Below, piece by piece: positions 23,074 through 32,553 of a stretch of DNA of 64,000 nt. Origin of the DNA: Pseudomonadota bacterium (lineage in GTDB: Bacteria; Pseudomonadota; Gammaproteobacteria; Steroidobacterales; Steroidobacteraceae). Location of the stretch: NCBI GenBank assembly GCA_023423065.1, contig JAFAGC010000018.1:1-64000 (forward strand), written 5' to 3'. Each line of letters starts with the position of its first letter. Positions within the stretch are counted from its first letter, which is position 1. A model generated the notes under the pieces. That model ran no database searches, was not told where the DNA came from, and was given only the letters and a program-made list of their open reading frames with translations. The position numbers and the translations under genes are program-made.

Positions 23074-23879
23074 ACGCGAACAAGCCGGCGGAGTATCTGA
23101 AGATAGAGCACGTCTGCAAGACGTTCGGCAAGGGTGATGCGCGCAGCGAAGTGCTGCGCGACATCTCGCTCGAGGTCGCGAAGGGCGAGTACATCTCGAT
23201 CATCGGGCACTCGGGCTGCGGCAAGTCCACGCTGCTCAACATCGTGGCGGGCCTGACCGATGCGACCAGCGGCTACGTGTTCCTCGAAGGACGCGAGGTG
23301 CACGAGCCGGGCCCGGATCGCGCGGTGGTGTTCCAGAACCACTCGCTGCTGCCGTGGCTCACGGTGTACGACAACGTGCGGCTCGCGGTCGACAAGATCT
23401 TCTCGGGCAAGAAGACCTCGGCGGAGCGACATGCCTGGACGCTGCACAACCTCGAGCTCGTGCACATGACGCACGCGATGAAGAAGCGTCCGGGTGAGAT
23501 CTCGGGCGGCATGAAGCAGCGCGTCGGTATCGCGCGCGCGCTCGCGATGAGCCCGAAGGTGCTGCTGCTCGACGAGCCGTTCGGCGCGCTGGACGCGTTG
23601 ACGCGCGCGCACCTGCAGGAGGAGGTGATGAAGATCCACGCGGAGCTCGGCAACACCGTGCTCATGATCACGCACGACGTCGACGAGGCGGTGCTGCTCT
23701 CGGATCGCATCGTGATGATGACGAACGGTCCGGCGGCGCACATCGGCGAGATCCGCGACGTGGAACTGCCGCGTCCGCGGAATCGCCTGGAGCTGATCGC
23801 CGACGCGGAGTACATCGCGAGCCGCGGGGCGGTGCTGGAGTTCCTGCACAAGAAGTCGCACTACGTCGAAGCGGCGTAG
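23070..23879 (+). CDS. ABC transporter ATPase (NrtD/SsuB-like)
   Basis: 269 residues from ATG at 23070, which overlaps the permease stop. Walker A is GHSGCGKST (46-54), the Q loop is VVFQNHSLLPW, the signature ISGGMKQRVGIARAL, Walker B VLLLDEPFGALD, and the switch histidine MITHDVDEA. It hydrolyses ATP on the cytoplasmic side to drive uptake. There is no fused C-terminal binding domain as in NrtC. The gene ends the operon. About 130 bp with no clear gene separate it from the convergent mltA. Confidence 0.9.
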   Translation: MNANKPAEYLKIEHVCKTFGKGDARSEVLRDISLEVAKGEYISIIGHSGCGKSTLLNIVAGLTDATSGYVFLEGREVHEPGPDRAVVFQNHSLLPWLTVYDNVRLAVDKIFSGKKTSAERHAWTLHNLELVHMTHAMKKRPGEISGGMKQRVGIARALAMSPKVLLLDEPFGALDALTRAHLQEEVMKIHAELGNTVLMITHDVDEAVLLSDRIVMMTNGPAAHIGEIRDVELPRPRNRLELIADAEYIASRGAVLEFLHKKSHYVEAA

Positions 23880-24009
23880 CTACTTCAGTTCGAACTGCGC
23901 GACGTCGCCTTTCTGCCATGCGTCGGCCGCCGGGTCGACGGGTGGATAGGCGATGTCGGCGCCCGAACTGCCCGGCCCGGCACGGGTAGGACCGTGCCGC
24001 GTTCTCGTG

Positions 24010-25122
24010 TCACCGCGGTGGAGCGACGTCCTTCGGCCAGAGAACCCACATCTCGCCGTCGTATTTCATCGTTCCCGCCTGCTCGCCGGCGGACGAACCG
24101 AACCCGAAGAACAGGTCCGCCCGGATCGGGCCGCGAATCGCGCCGCCCGTGTCCTGCGCGACGACCAGTCGCCGCAGCGGTAGTTTGGTGGTCGGATCGG
24201 TGGTCGCCAGGAACATCGGCGCGCCGAGCGGCAGGAAGGACGGATCGACCGCGATGGAGCGGCCCGCGGTCAGCGGCACGGCCTGCGCACCCTTCGGCCC
24301 GATCGACGGATCGTCGAGCGGCGCTTCGCGGAAGAACACCACGCTCGGGTTGCTGTCGAGCACTTCGTCCAGTCGCGCCGGATTCGCGGTCAGCCACCGG
24401 CGGATGGCCGGCATGTTCGCCTCTTCGAGCGGAAACGCGCCCTGGTCGACGAGATAGCGGCCGATCGAACGGTACGGGTGGCCGTTCTGGTCTTCGTACT
24501 GCAGGCGGATGGTCTCGCCCGTCGTGAGCTGCACGCGACCCGAGCCTTGCACCTCGAGCAGGAACGCATCGAGCGGATCGTCTATCCACACGATCTCGTG
24601 GCCGGCGAGGCCGGGAGCCTGGCGTGTGCCGGCGCGGCTGTAGTAAGGCACTACCTTGTTGCCGTCGAGCCGACCGCGCACGCGTTTGCCCTTTAGCTCC
24701 GGGATCACCGCGGACAGGTCCACGATGAGCAGGTCGTCCGGGCGGCGGTACAGCGGTGTCGCGAATTGGTCGGTGCGCTCGCGCGAACCGCGCAGCAGCG
24801 GCTCGTAGTAGCCGGTGACGAGCCCGGTCTTTTCCTTCTTGCGGCCCGCGAGCCGCAACACGCGATACGGAGTGAGGTGCTGCTCAATGAAAGACCGCAC
24901 GAACTCGGCATCTCCCGGACTCGTGGCGATCGCGGCGCCGCAGAACGAGGTCCACTCCGGCCGTTTCGCGATGACGCTGCACGAGGAGAGCAGGGCGGGC
25001 CACGCGGCGAGCGCGTCGTCGGTCTTCCAGCCCGGCAGCTTCGACCACTTCACGGGCTCGAAGCGCGCGGTGGGCGCGACGGGTATCGCCGGCTTCTTCG
25101 TCACGCAGCCGGACAATGCCAC
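24010..25122 (-). CDS. mltA: membrane-bound lytic murein transglycosylase A
   Basis: The MltA catalytic domain is clear: TGYYEPLLRGSRERT, then VQGSGRVQL, RSIGRYLV, and the late DTGGAIRGPIRADLFFGFG with the catalytic aspartate. It cleaves peptidoglycan glycans, leaving 1,6-anhydro ends, from the inner face of the outer membrane. The listed start is GTG at 25120-25122, giving MALSGC. That leaves only five residues before the lipobox cysteine. The frame stays open to a TAG at 25186-25188 and upstream encodes LHLVACLALVALSGC, a proper lipoprotein signal. A CTG at 25168-25170 or 25147-25149 may be the true start. The upstream edge coincides with a GGGGACAGACC repeat, which may have removed the original ATG. 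Confidence 0.85.
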   Translation of the reverse strand: MALSGCVTKKPAIPVAPTARFEPVKWSKLPGWKTDDALAAWPALLSSCSVIAKRPEWTSFCGAAIATSPGDAEFVRSFIEQHLTPYRVLRLAGRKKEKTGLVTGYYEPLLRGSRERTDQFATPLYRRPDDLLIVDLSAVIPELKGKRVRGRLDGNKVVPYYSRAGTRQAPGLAGHEIVWIDDPLDAFLLEVQGSGRVQLTTGETIRLQYEDQNGHPYRSIGRYLVDQGAFPLEEANMPAIRRWLTANPARLDEVLDSNPSVVFFREAPLDDPSIGPKGAQAVPLTAGRSIAVDPSFLPLGAPMFLATTDPTTKLPLRRLVVAQDTGGAIRGPIRADLFFGFGSSAGEQAGTMKYDGEMWVLWPKDVAPPR

Positions 25123-25167
25123 GAGGGCCAGGCAGGCAACGAGGTGCAGTGCGCGAGGTGTGAAGGT

Positions 25168-25208
25168 CAGGTCTGTCCCCTTTTGCTAGGAAACGAGGAA
25201 TGTCCCTA
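25168..25208. repeat. GGGGACATTCC repeat between mltA and the peptidase
   Basis: On the minus strand it reads TAGGGACATTCCTCG then TTTCCTAGCAAAAGGGGACAGACC. The peptidase stop codon TAG is its first three bases. Only one half-unit is present, as at 10569. Confidence 0.7.
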
Positions 25209-27443
25209 TTTATTCATGCCGGCTTGGTCGAGGATGAACGCGTACTGCTCCGCGTACTCGCGGTACTTCTGGAAGCGGCCCGACTTGCCGCCGTGTCCGG
25301 CTTCCATGTTCGTGCGCAGTACGACGAGACTGTCACCCGTGCGCCGCGCGCGCAGGCGCGCGACGTACTTGGTCGGCTCGAAGTACTGCACCTGGCTGTC
25401 CCACAGTCCCGAATGCACGTACATCGCCGGATAGTCCTGCCCACTGAGCTGGTCGTACGGCGAATACGAAAGCATGTAGTCGTAGTACTTCTTCTCCTTC
25501 GGATTGCCCCACTCGTCGAACTCGTTCGTGGTGAGCGGGATGCTCTCGTCGAGCATCGTGGTGACCACGTCGACGAAGGGTACGCCGGCCACGATGCCGC
25601 GATAGTCCCGCGGCGCCAGGTTCGCGATCGCGCCCATCAGCAGGCCGCCCGCGGAGCGCCCGGTGGCGAAGGTGCGCTTGGGATCCACGTACTTGTTGGC
25701 GACCAGCCAGCGCGTCACGTCGATGAAGTCCGTGAACGTGTTCTCCTTGTTGAGCAGCTTGCCGTTCTCGTACCACGCGCGGCCCATCTCCTGTCCGCCG
25801 CGGATGTGCGCGATGGCCACGACGAAGCCGCGGTCGAGCAGCGACGCGGGCATGTAATTGAACTCGGGGTCGTACGAGGAACCGTACGAGCCATAACCGA
25901 TCTGCAGCAGCGGCGCCGTGCCGTTGCGTGGCGTGCCCTTGCGGTACACGATCGACACCGGCACCTTCGTGCCGTCGCGCGCCGTCGCCGTGGCGAACTC
26001 GGTCGAGTAGTTTGCCGGGTCGTATCCGCCGAGCACGGCCTCGCGCTTGAGCAGCTCGCGTTCCCGGGTGCCGAAGTGATAGTCGTACGTGGTGCGCGGC
26101 GTCACGAGCGAGGTGTACGTGTAACGCAGCGTGTCGCTGTCGAACTCGCGGTTCACGTCGAGCGACATCGTGTAGCTGGGCTCGTCGGCCGTCACGAGCA
26201 CGTCCGCCTTGCCCGGTTCCCACGGCCGGATGCGCAGCTTGCGCAGGCCGCCGGAGTGCTCCTCGACGGTCAGGAACTTCTTCGACACGTCGAATGCATC
26301 GATGAACGCATCGTCGCGATGCGCGACCACGTCGCGCCACTTCGTGCGATCGCCTTCGGCGCCGCGCGGCACTTCGACCAGCCGGAAGTTCTTCGCCTGC
26401 CAGTTGGTGCGCACGATCCAGCGGCCATTCGCGTGTTCGACCTGGTATTCGTGGTCGCGCTCGCGCGGCAGGAACAGTTGGAACACGGGGTTCGGGCCGT
26501 TCGCATCCGCGTACCAGACCTCGGTCGAAACGGTGCTCTGCGTGTGGATCAGCAGGAACTGCTCGTCCTTCGTACGCAGAAGCTGCGTGTAGAAGCTCTC
26601 GTCGTCCTGCGTCCAGACGACCGGATCCGCCGCGACGTCGTTGAGATTGGGGCTGTCGATGCGATGGCTGCGCACCCGGAAGCCGAGCAAGGTGTCCGGA
26701 TTCTTCTCGATGTAGAAGAACGTCTTGTTGTCGCCCGCCCAGATGATGTTGTTCTCGACGTTGGACAGTGCGATCGAGAGGTCCTTGCGAGTCGCGAGAT
26801 CCAGCACCCGCACGACGTACTGGCGGCGGCCGATCGTATCCACCGCGTAGGCGAGCAGGTTGCTGTCGGGGCTGATCGCGATTTCGCCCACCTCGTAGAA
26901 GTCGTGCCCCTTCGCGAGCTCGTTGAGGTTCAGCAGGATTTCCTCGGGTGCATCCTTGCTGCCCTTGCGGCGCGCGTAGATAGGGTATTCGCCGCCGGTC
27001 TCGAACCGCTTGTAGTACCAGTAGCCGTTCATGAGATACGGCACGGTCGAATCGTCCTGCCGCAGGCGGCCGACGATTTCCTTGTAGATCGTTTCCTGGA
27101 GCGGCTTCGTGTGCGCGAGCATCGCGTCGGCGTACGTGTTCTCGGCGTTTACGTACGCGAGCATCTCGGGATTGGCGCGCGAGTCGTCGCGCAGCCAGTA
27201 GTACTCATCCGTGCGGGTGCCGTTGGGCGATTCGACCGCATGCGGCCTCCTGGCCGCCACGGGCGGTTGCAGCGCGGCGGTCGCGACAGTCTTGTCGGCG
27301 GCCAGTCGTGCCGAAGAACCGGCCGACGAGCTGGGCGGCGAAATTGCGGCGGCGGGAGTTTGTTTCATGTGTGTGCTACAGGCGCTCAGGGAAACGACCA
27401 AGGTATGGACAATCGCCAGGGCAACCAGGCGCGGAAATCTCAT
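25206..27443 (-). CDS. ptrB: oligopeptidase B-like S9 peptidase (lipoprotein)
   Basis: 745 residues from the ATG at 27441-27443 (the frame is open to 27521, close to the divergent hutH start). The N-terminus MRFPRLVALAIVHTLVVSLS then AC is a lipoprotein signal, so the enzyme is periplasmic or membrane-anchored rather than cytoplasmic. The beta-propeller (about 70-430) precedes an alpha/beta hydrolase domain with the nucleophile in GRSAGGLLMG. The acid is near SGLWDSQVQYFEP and the histidine in AGHGGKSGR. DEFDEWGNP is typical of oligopeptidase B, which cleaves peptides after Lys or Arg. The last codon abuts a repeat. Confidence 0.88.
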   Translation of the reverse strand: MRFPRLVALAIVHTLVVSLSACSTHMKQTPAAAISPPSSSAGSSARLAADKTVATAALQPPVAARRPHAVESPNGTRTDEYYWLRDDSRANPEMLAYVNAENTYADAMLAHTKPLQETIYKEIVGRLRQDDSTVPYLMNGYWYYKRFETGGEYPIYARRKGSKDAPEEILLNLNELAKGHDFYEVGEIAISPDSNLLAYAVDTIGRRQYVVRVLDLATRKDLSIALSNVENNIIWAGDNKTFFYIEKNPDTLLGFRVRSHRIDSPNLNDVAADPVVWTQDDESFYTQLLRTKDEQFLLIHTQSTVSTEVWYADANGPNPVFQLFLPRERDHEYQVEHANGRWIVRTNWQAKNFRLVEVPRGAEGDRTKWRDVVAHRDDAFIDAFDVSKKFLTVEEHSGGLRKLRIRPWEPGKADVLVTADEPSYTMSLDVNREFDSDTLRYTYTSLVTPRTTYDYHFGTRERELLKREAVLGGYDPANYSTEFATATARDGTKVPVSIVYRKGTPRNGTAPLLQIGYGSYGSSYDPEFNYMPASLLDRGFVVAIAHIRGGQEMGRAWYENGKLLNKENTFTDFIDVTRWLVANKYVDPKRTFATGRSAGGLLMGAIANLAPRDYRGIVAGVPFVDVVTTMLDESIPLTTNEFDEWGNPKEKKYYDYMLSYSPYDQLSGQDYPAMYVHSGLWDSQVQYFEPTKYVARLRARRTGDSLVVLRTNMEAGHGGKSGRFQKYREYAEQYAFILDQAGMNK

Positions 27444-27527
27444 GGCGAGGACCAGGCAGAGGAGAGGAAAGCATTCTAGCGGGTTCGTACTGATCACTTC
27501 AGACCGGGGTTCGGGCATCATGCCGGC

Positions 27528-29036
27528 ATGTTGGAGATCGGTGATTCCCTGAATTTCGCGACATTGCGCGATTTGTCATGCGGCGGTGTCCGGCTGTCGG
27601 TCACGGCCGACGCCTATGCCGCCATCGACCGGGGTTCCGCCGCCGTGGCCCGGATCGTGGCGCGCGGCGAGCCGGCCTACGGAGTGAACACCGGGTTCGG
27701 CCGGCTGGCGCAGACCCACATCCCGAACGACCAGCTCGAACTTCTGCAGCGCAATCTCGTGTTGTCCCACGCGGTCGGCGTCGGCGACCCGCTGCCCGCG
27801 CCGGTCGTGCGTCTCATGCTGGCGCTCAAGATCGCCGCGCTCGCCCAGGGTTTCTCGGGAGTCCGGCGCGAGCTCGTCGATGCGCTGCTCGCGCTCTACA
27901 ACGCCGACGTGCTGCCGCGCGTGCCGTCGAAAGGCTCGGTCGGCGCGAGCGGAGATCTCGCGCCGCTCGCGCACCTCGCGGCCGTATTGTTAGGCGTGGG
28001 CGAAGTCGAATGCCGCGGCGAGATCCTGTCGGCCGACGACGGGCTGAAGCGCGCGGGGCTGGGCCGCCTCACGCTCGCCGCGAAAGAGGGGCTCGCGCTG
28101 ATCAACGGCACGCAGACCTCGACCGCGCTCGCGGTGTGGAACCTCATCGCGATCGACAACCTGCTGCGTACGGCCATCGTCTCGGGCGCCCTGTCGGTCG
28201 ACGCGGCGGAAGGCTCCGCGAGTCCCTTCGATGCGCGCATCCACGGGCTGCGCGGCCATCCCGGGCAGATCGCCGTTGCGGCCGCGTATCGCAAGCTGCT
28301 CGAGGCGAGCCCGATCAACTCGAGTCACCGCGACTGCGGCAAGGTGCAGGATCCGTATTCGCTGCGCTGCCAGCCGCAGGTGATGGGCGCGTGTTTCGAC
28401 CAGATCGAGGCCGCGCGCGCCGTGCTGCTGCGCGAGGCGAACGGCGTTTCGGACAATCCCCTCGTATTCGCGGATACCGGCGAAGTGCTGTCCGGCGGCA
28501 ACTTCCACGCGGAGCCCGTCGCATTCGCGGCGGACAATCTCGCGTTGGCGGTGGCGGAGATCGGTGCATTGGCCGAGCGGCGCATCGCGCTGCTCATCGA
28601 CGCCACGTTGTCGGGCCTGCCGCCATTTCTCGTCAGGGACGGCGGCGTGAACTCGGGCTTCATGATCGCGCACGTGACCGCCGCCGCGCTCGCCTCCGAG
28701 AACAAACTACTTGCGCACCCGGCGAGCGTGGACTCGCTGCCGACTTCCGCGAACCAGGAAGACCACGTGTCGATGGCGACGTTCGCGGCACGCAAGCTTT
28801 CCGACCTCGTCGACAATACGGCGACGATACTCGGCATCGAGCTGCTGGCCGCCGCGCAGGGCGTCGACTTGCGCGCGCCGGTGGTGACGTCGGTGAAACT
28901 GCAGGCCGTGATGCGCGAGATCCGCGCGCGCGTGCCGCATTACGACATCGATCGTTATCTCGCTCCCGATATCGCGGCGATCACCCAGGCGGTGAAGGAC
29001 GGCGTCATCGCCGCGCACTGCCCGGTCCTCGACTGA
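27528..29036 (+). CDS. hutH: histidine ammonia-lyase
   Basis: 502 residues, standard length. The Ala140-Ser141-Gly142 triad in GSVGASGDLAPLAHL makes the MIO prosthetic group by self-cyclisation. YGVNTGFGRLA and NPLVFADTGEVLSGGNFHAEP are conserved active-site blocks. It converts histidine to urocanate plus ammonia, the first step of histidine use. No hutU, hutI or hutG lies nearby, so the rest of the pathway must be elsewhere. It is divergent from the peptidase gene with about 84 bp between starts. Its stop is five bases from the end of the convergent nhaA. Confidence 0.92.
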   Translation: MLEIGDSLNFATLRDLSCGGVRLSVTADAYAAIDRGSAAVARIVARGEPAYGVNTGFGRLAQTHIPNDQLELLQRNLVLSHAVGVGDPLPAPVVRLMLALKIAALAQGFSGVRRELVDALLALYNADVLPRVPSKGSVGASGDLAPLAHLAAVLLGVGEVECRGEILSADDGLKRAGLGRLTLAAKEGLALINGTQTSTALAVWNLIAIDNLLRTAIVSGALSVDAAEGSASPFDARIHGLRGHPGQIAVAAAYRKLLEASPINSSHRDCGKVQDPYSLRCQPQVMGACFDQIEAARAVLLREANGVSDNPLVFADTGEVLSGGNFHAEPVAFAADNLALAVAEIGALAERRIALLIDATLSGLPPFLVRDGGVNSGFMIAHVTAAALASENKLLAHPASVDSLPTSANQEDHVSMATFAARKLSDLVDNTATILGIELLAAAQGVDLRAPVVTSVKLQAVMREIRARVPHYDIDRYLAPDIAAITQAVKDGVIAAHCPVLD

Positions 29037-29040
29037 CCGG

Positions 29041-30402
29041 TCATCCGGATGCCGGCGGCGAAGTGTCTGCGGCAATCTTGCGGGACGTCGAGCGCATGCG
29101 CCTGGCCAGGGCGACGCCCCATGCGACTCCCAGCAGCGCCGCCACGAGCGAGCCCAGCAGTACGCCGAGTTTCGCCGCGCTGAGCAGGCTCTCGTCGCTG
29201 AAAGCGAGCATCGCGATGAAGATGGACATCGTGAAGCCGATGCCGGCCAGCAGGCCCATGAGGCAGATGCCGCTCCAGGTGACGCCGGCAGGCAATCGGC
29301 ACAGTCCCGCCCGCACCGCGAGCCAGCTCACGCCGATCACGCCCAACGGTTTGCCCAGGACCAATGCGATCGCCACGCCCAGCAGCACCCATTGCGCCCC
29401 GCCGGTAGATAGATCGACGCCTCCCAGGCTCACGCCCGCGTTGGCCAACGCGAAGATCGGCATGATCCCGAACGCGACCCAGGGATGCAGCGCCATCTGC
29501 ACGCGCACGGCGGGCGGCAGGAGTTCGCGTTGCGCCAGCCTGAGTTGCCTGAGAGGTTGCTCGTGGCGATGTGCGTCCACCGACTCCTCGCGGCCGAACA
29601 CTTCGTTGGCGATGCGCCGCAGGATGTCCACGGGCCGCTCGGGCATGTGCGCCGATACCACGGGAGTCATCAATCCGAGGACTACGCCGGAAAGGGTCGG
29701 ATGGGCGCCGGACTTCAGCAGGCCGATCCAGGCGATCACGCCGGGCAGTACATACGCGTTCGCGGTCCCGACTCCGATTTTCTGCAGCCCGAGAACCATC
29801 GCGAGTCCGAGCGCCATGATCGCGAAGCCGGAGTAATCGAGACCGCCGGAGTAGAAGAACGCGATGATCAGGACGGCGATGATGTCGTCGATGATCGCGA
29901 GCGCCAGCAGCAGTACCCTGATGTTCCCCGGAATCCCCCTGCCCAGCAGCGCGAGGACGCCCACGGCGAAAGCAATGTCGGTGGCCGTGGGAACGGCCCA
30001 GCCATGCTGCCGGACGGGATCGAGATTCAAGGCCAGGTAGATCAGCGCGGGAACCACGACACCGCCGACGGCCGCGAGCACGGGCAATCCCGCCTGGCGC
30101 ATGTTGCTCAACGCGCCTTCATGGATCTCGCGGCGGATTTCCATGCCGACGACGAGGAAGAAAATCGTCATCAGCCCGTCGTTGATCAGGAAATGTAGAG
30201 ACTCGGTGAACTGGTAGCTGCCGATTCCGATCGTGAAAGGCGTATGCCAGAGCGCGTGGTAACCGTGTGCCCACGGTGAATTGGCCCAGACCAGCGCACC
30301 CACCGCGGCGATCAGCAACACGATGCCGCTGAAGGCTTCGATGCGGATGAATCGTTCGAAGGTGGCGAAGGCGCGCTCCGCCAGGCGCTGGGCTTGCGAC
30401 AT
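29041..30402 (-). CDS. nhaA: Na+/H+ antiporter NhaA (second copy)
   Basis: 453 residues from the ATG at 30400-30402 (preceded by GGCAGGAA). The longer frame to 30618 has no conserved content. Signature segments are IFFLVVGMEIRREIHEG, ATDIAFAVGVLALLG and LALAIIDDIIAVLIIAFFYSGG with the ion-binding aspartate pair, and GFTMSIFIAML near the end. It trades Na+ or Li+ for H+ at the inner membrane. Unlike the copy at 2305-4137 it has no DsbA domain. A hairpin-rich leader precedes it. Confidence 0.92.
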   Translation of the reverse strand: MSQAQRLAERAFATFERFIRIEAFSGIVLLIAAVGALVWANSPWAHGYHALWHTPFTIGIGSYQFTESLHFLINDGLMTIFFLVVGMEIRREIHEGALSNMRQAGLPVLAAVGGVVVPALIYLALNLDPVRQHGWAVPTATDIAFAVGVLALLGRGIPGNIRVLLLALAIIDDIIAVLIIAFFYSGGLDYSGFAIMALGLAMVLGLQKIGVGTANAYVLPGVIAWIGLLKSGAHPTLSGVVLGLMTPVVSAHMPERPVDILRRIANEVFGREESVDAHRHEQPLRQLRLAQRELLPPAVRVQMALHPWVAFGIMPIFALANAGVSLGGVDLSTGGAQWVLLGVAIALVLGKPLGVIGVSWLAVRAGLCRLPAGVTWSGICLMGLLAGIGFTMSIFIAMLAFSDESLLSAAKLGVLLGSLVAALLGVAWGVALARRMRSTSRKIAADTSPPASG

Positions 30403-30433
30403 TTCCTGCCGCGGATTCTTTCGACTCACGGAC

Positions 30434-30515
30434 GCGATGGCTCCTGCGTGGCGGCCCGACCATCGCATGAACCTGTTTCGCCGTCGGCGAACACCCGGCG
30501 GGCATGTTACATGCC
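30434..30515 (-). promoter_or_regulatory. structured leader upstream of nhaA
   Basis: Three hairpins lie within 82 bp upstream of the nhaA start. GGCATG-TTA-CATGCC is at 30501-30515, TCGCCG-A-CGGCGA at 30478-30490, and GCGATGG (30460-30466 on this strand) pairs with CCATCGC (30434-30440). Cation-antiporter genes of this type can be controlled by nhaA-I/nhaA-II (lithium) riboswitches. I cannot confirm the conserved nucleotides of those motifs, so this is only a structured-leader candidate. Confidence 0.35.
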
Positions 30516-30523
30516 TTGCCGAA

Positions 30524-31015
30524 CTATCGGTATACCAACGGTTGCGGAAGGGGAGGTACGTCACCGTATGGCACGTCGTCGGCCTCTTCGTACTCCGCGG
30601 GTAGCGCCGCCGCCGCACGCCCGCTCACCAGCACGAACAATGCGAGCACCCAGTGGAATGCGATCGGGATGGCGTGTTCCATGCCCTGGATCGCAAGCCG
30701 CGCGGCCATCGCGGCGAAATACACCAGCGCGAATGCGCGCAAGCCCCGCGCGACGCGCGGATGCGCGCGGGCGAAGCGTCCCGTGCGGATGCGCCGGTTC
30801 CAGGCGACCACCGACATGATCATGAGGATGAGGATCTGCAGCGGCAGCAGCACTGGATAGGGCAACAGTCCCGAGTACCACGCGTCCATCCCGGGCAGCC
30901 ATGCCGGCGCGAGCAGCAGCACTTCGATCTGACCGATCACGCGCGCGGCGAACAGCGCGATGCAGCTCCACAGCAACACCGCCGCACCTCGGCCGCGTGC
31001 CGTGAAGTGCCTCAT
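30524..31015 (-). CDS. hypothetical four-helix membrane protein
   Basis: 163 residues from the ATG at 31013-31015, whose ATGA overlaps the stop of the FAD oxidase reading frame. Four hydrophobic segments are visible (AAVLLWSCIALFAARVIG, LLPLQILILMIMSVVAW, GLRAFALVYFAAMAARLAI, FHWVLALFVLVSGRAAAAL). An acidic, proline-rich tail follows. I do not recognise a family. The overlap suggests it was co-expressed with the oxidase. A longer frame reaching 32566 is an artefact of the GC-rich antisense strand. Confidence 0.65.
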   Translation of the reverse strand: MRHFTARGRGAAVLLWSCIALFAARVIGQIEVLLLAPAWLPGMDAWYSGLLPYPVLLPLQILILMIMSVVAWNRRIRTGRFARAHPRVARGLRAFALVYFAAMAARLAIQGMEHAIPIAFHWVLALFVLVSGRAAAALPAEYEEADDVPYGDVPPLPQPLVYR

Positions 31016-32439
31016 GCGAGCAGGCCCTCGAGGTGACGGTACCAGTCGCTCTGGAAAACGCCGGTGGGATCCAGCGCGCGCTTCGTCGCGAGAAACCGCC
31101 GAACGTCCGGGTGCGCCGCCAGAACCTGCGCCGCGCTCGCGAAGCGGTGATAGGTCAGGAAATAACTGCCGCCGTAACGCAGTGCGTGATCGATGAGGCG
31201 ACTGAAGTGCCCGGCGGCGCGTTCGATGTCCTGCGCGCGATGGTCGATGTGCAGGTTGAAGATCACGCAGGCCCAGCCGTAACGTGCCCAGGGCAGTGCG
31301 GTCTCGCGTTCTGCCTCGATGAGCCGGATGGTCCCGTAGATGAAGTCGACGTCGTTCGCGTTGAAATCGCGCCGCACGTCGTCCATGAAACGAGTGAGGT
31401 CGGCGCGCGGCACGTAGAGCTCGGTGATCATCTCGCTGCCGCGCACCGCGGCGCCGAGGCGGTGATCGAGCGCGCCGTGGTAGTCCTCGAGATAGAGATT
31501 GAGCTGGTGCGTGTCGCTCCAGTAGAGCTGGCCGTGGGTCGCGAGATAGAACTCGGTGAAGCGCCGGAACGCGGCGCGCTTGTCCTCGTGGGCGAGGGTA
31601 AGTAGTTCGTTCCAGTCGCTCTGCGAGAGTCGCCGCTGGTTGTCGGGAATCGGCGCGTCGGGCGATACGGGGCGGTAGCTCGACAACACGCCCGTGCGCA
31701 GGAATTCGCGGCTGTCGGGCGCGGTCGCGAACTGGAAGTCGCCGTACAAGTGACCCCCGGCGATGCGTTCGTCGAAGGCCTCGATGAGGTCGTCGATGTC
31801 GAGGCGCGCGACGCAGCGCTCGACTTTCACGCGCGGGACGAGCCGCAGCGTCGCGGCGGTTACCACGCCGAACAACCCATACCCGCCGACGACGTGCCGG
31901 AAAAGCCCCTCGTTCTCGGTGCGGCTGCAGCGCACGACGTCGCCCGTCGCGGTGACCACTTCGAGGCCCTCGAGATCGGCGACGAACGGTTGCGCGGTGA
32001 GACCGCGGCCATGGATGTTCGCGGAGACCGCGCCGCCGATCGTCAGGCGATCCGCGCCCGTCTGTTTCTGGCGGATGCCGTACGCGCGGCCCGGGCCGCG
32101 CGGCCGCGCGAGCTATCCGCGGGTGACGTCGGGCCAGGTGATGCCGGCCTCGACTTCGAGTAGCGCGCGGCCGCGGTCGAACCAGCGCACGCTCGAGAGC
32201 GGGCGCATGTCGAGCAACGTGCCGCCGGAGAGGAATTGCTGCCCGCCCATGGCATGGCGCGCGCCCGCGATCGCGAGCGGCTCGCCGCGAGCCCGGGCCT
32301 GCAGCACCGCGTCGACCACGTGTCCCACGCGCCGCGGCTCGAGCACCTTCGCGACGGAGGTGCGGTTGAGGGCCGAATGCGTGTCGTTGACCCACTTCGG
32401 CAGGACGCTCTTCCTGATCGCCTGCAACTTCGCGTGCAT
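31012..32439 (-). pseudogene. FAD-binding (D-arabinono-lactone oxidase-type) oxidoreductase split by a TAG codon
   Basis: One reading frame runs from the ATG at 32437-32439 to the stop at 31012-31014. It is broken by a single TAG at 32113-32115. The first part has the FAD-binding start (AIAGARHAMGGQQFLSGGTLLDM, ITWPDVTRG). After the stop the same frame continues AYGIRQKQTGADRLTIGGA, then SANIHGRGL and CSRTENEGLFRHVVGGYGLFG, all conserved in the family. There is no shift of frame. A one-base change from TAC (Tyr) to TAG would explain it. A shorter product from ATG at 31957-31959 would lack half the flavin site. Either a recent nonsense mutation or a sequencing error. Confidence 0.75.
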
Positions 32440-32553
32440 GGGGCGAAGCTGGCCCGCCGGGCCGCGTAAGGCAATACCCGAATGACCAGTATCGGATTAC
32501 GATACCCACGGTCCGGCTGCAATCCACGTGAATTGGCGGGAGAATCCGCGGGC

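Noticed and set aside
23883..24009. Coding-like tail on the minus strand (ending DVAQFELK) after the mltA stop
   Set aside because: It is in a different frame from mltA, has no start, and is under 45 codons. I cannot tell it from chance in GC-rich DNA.
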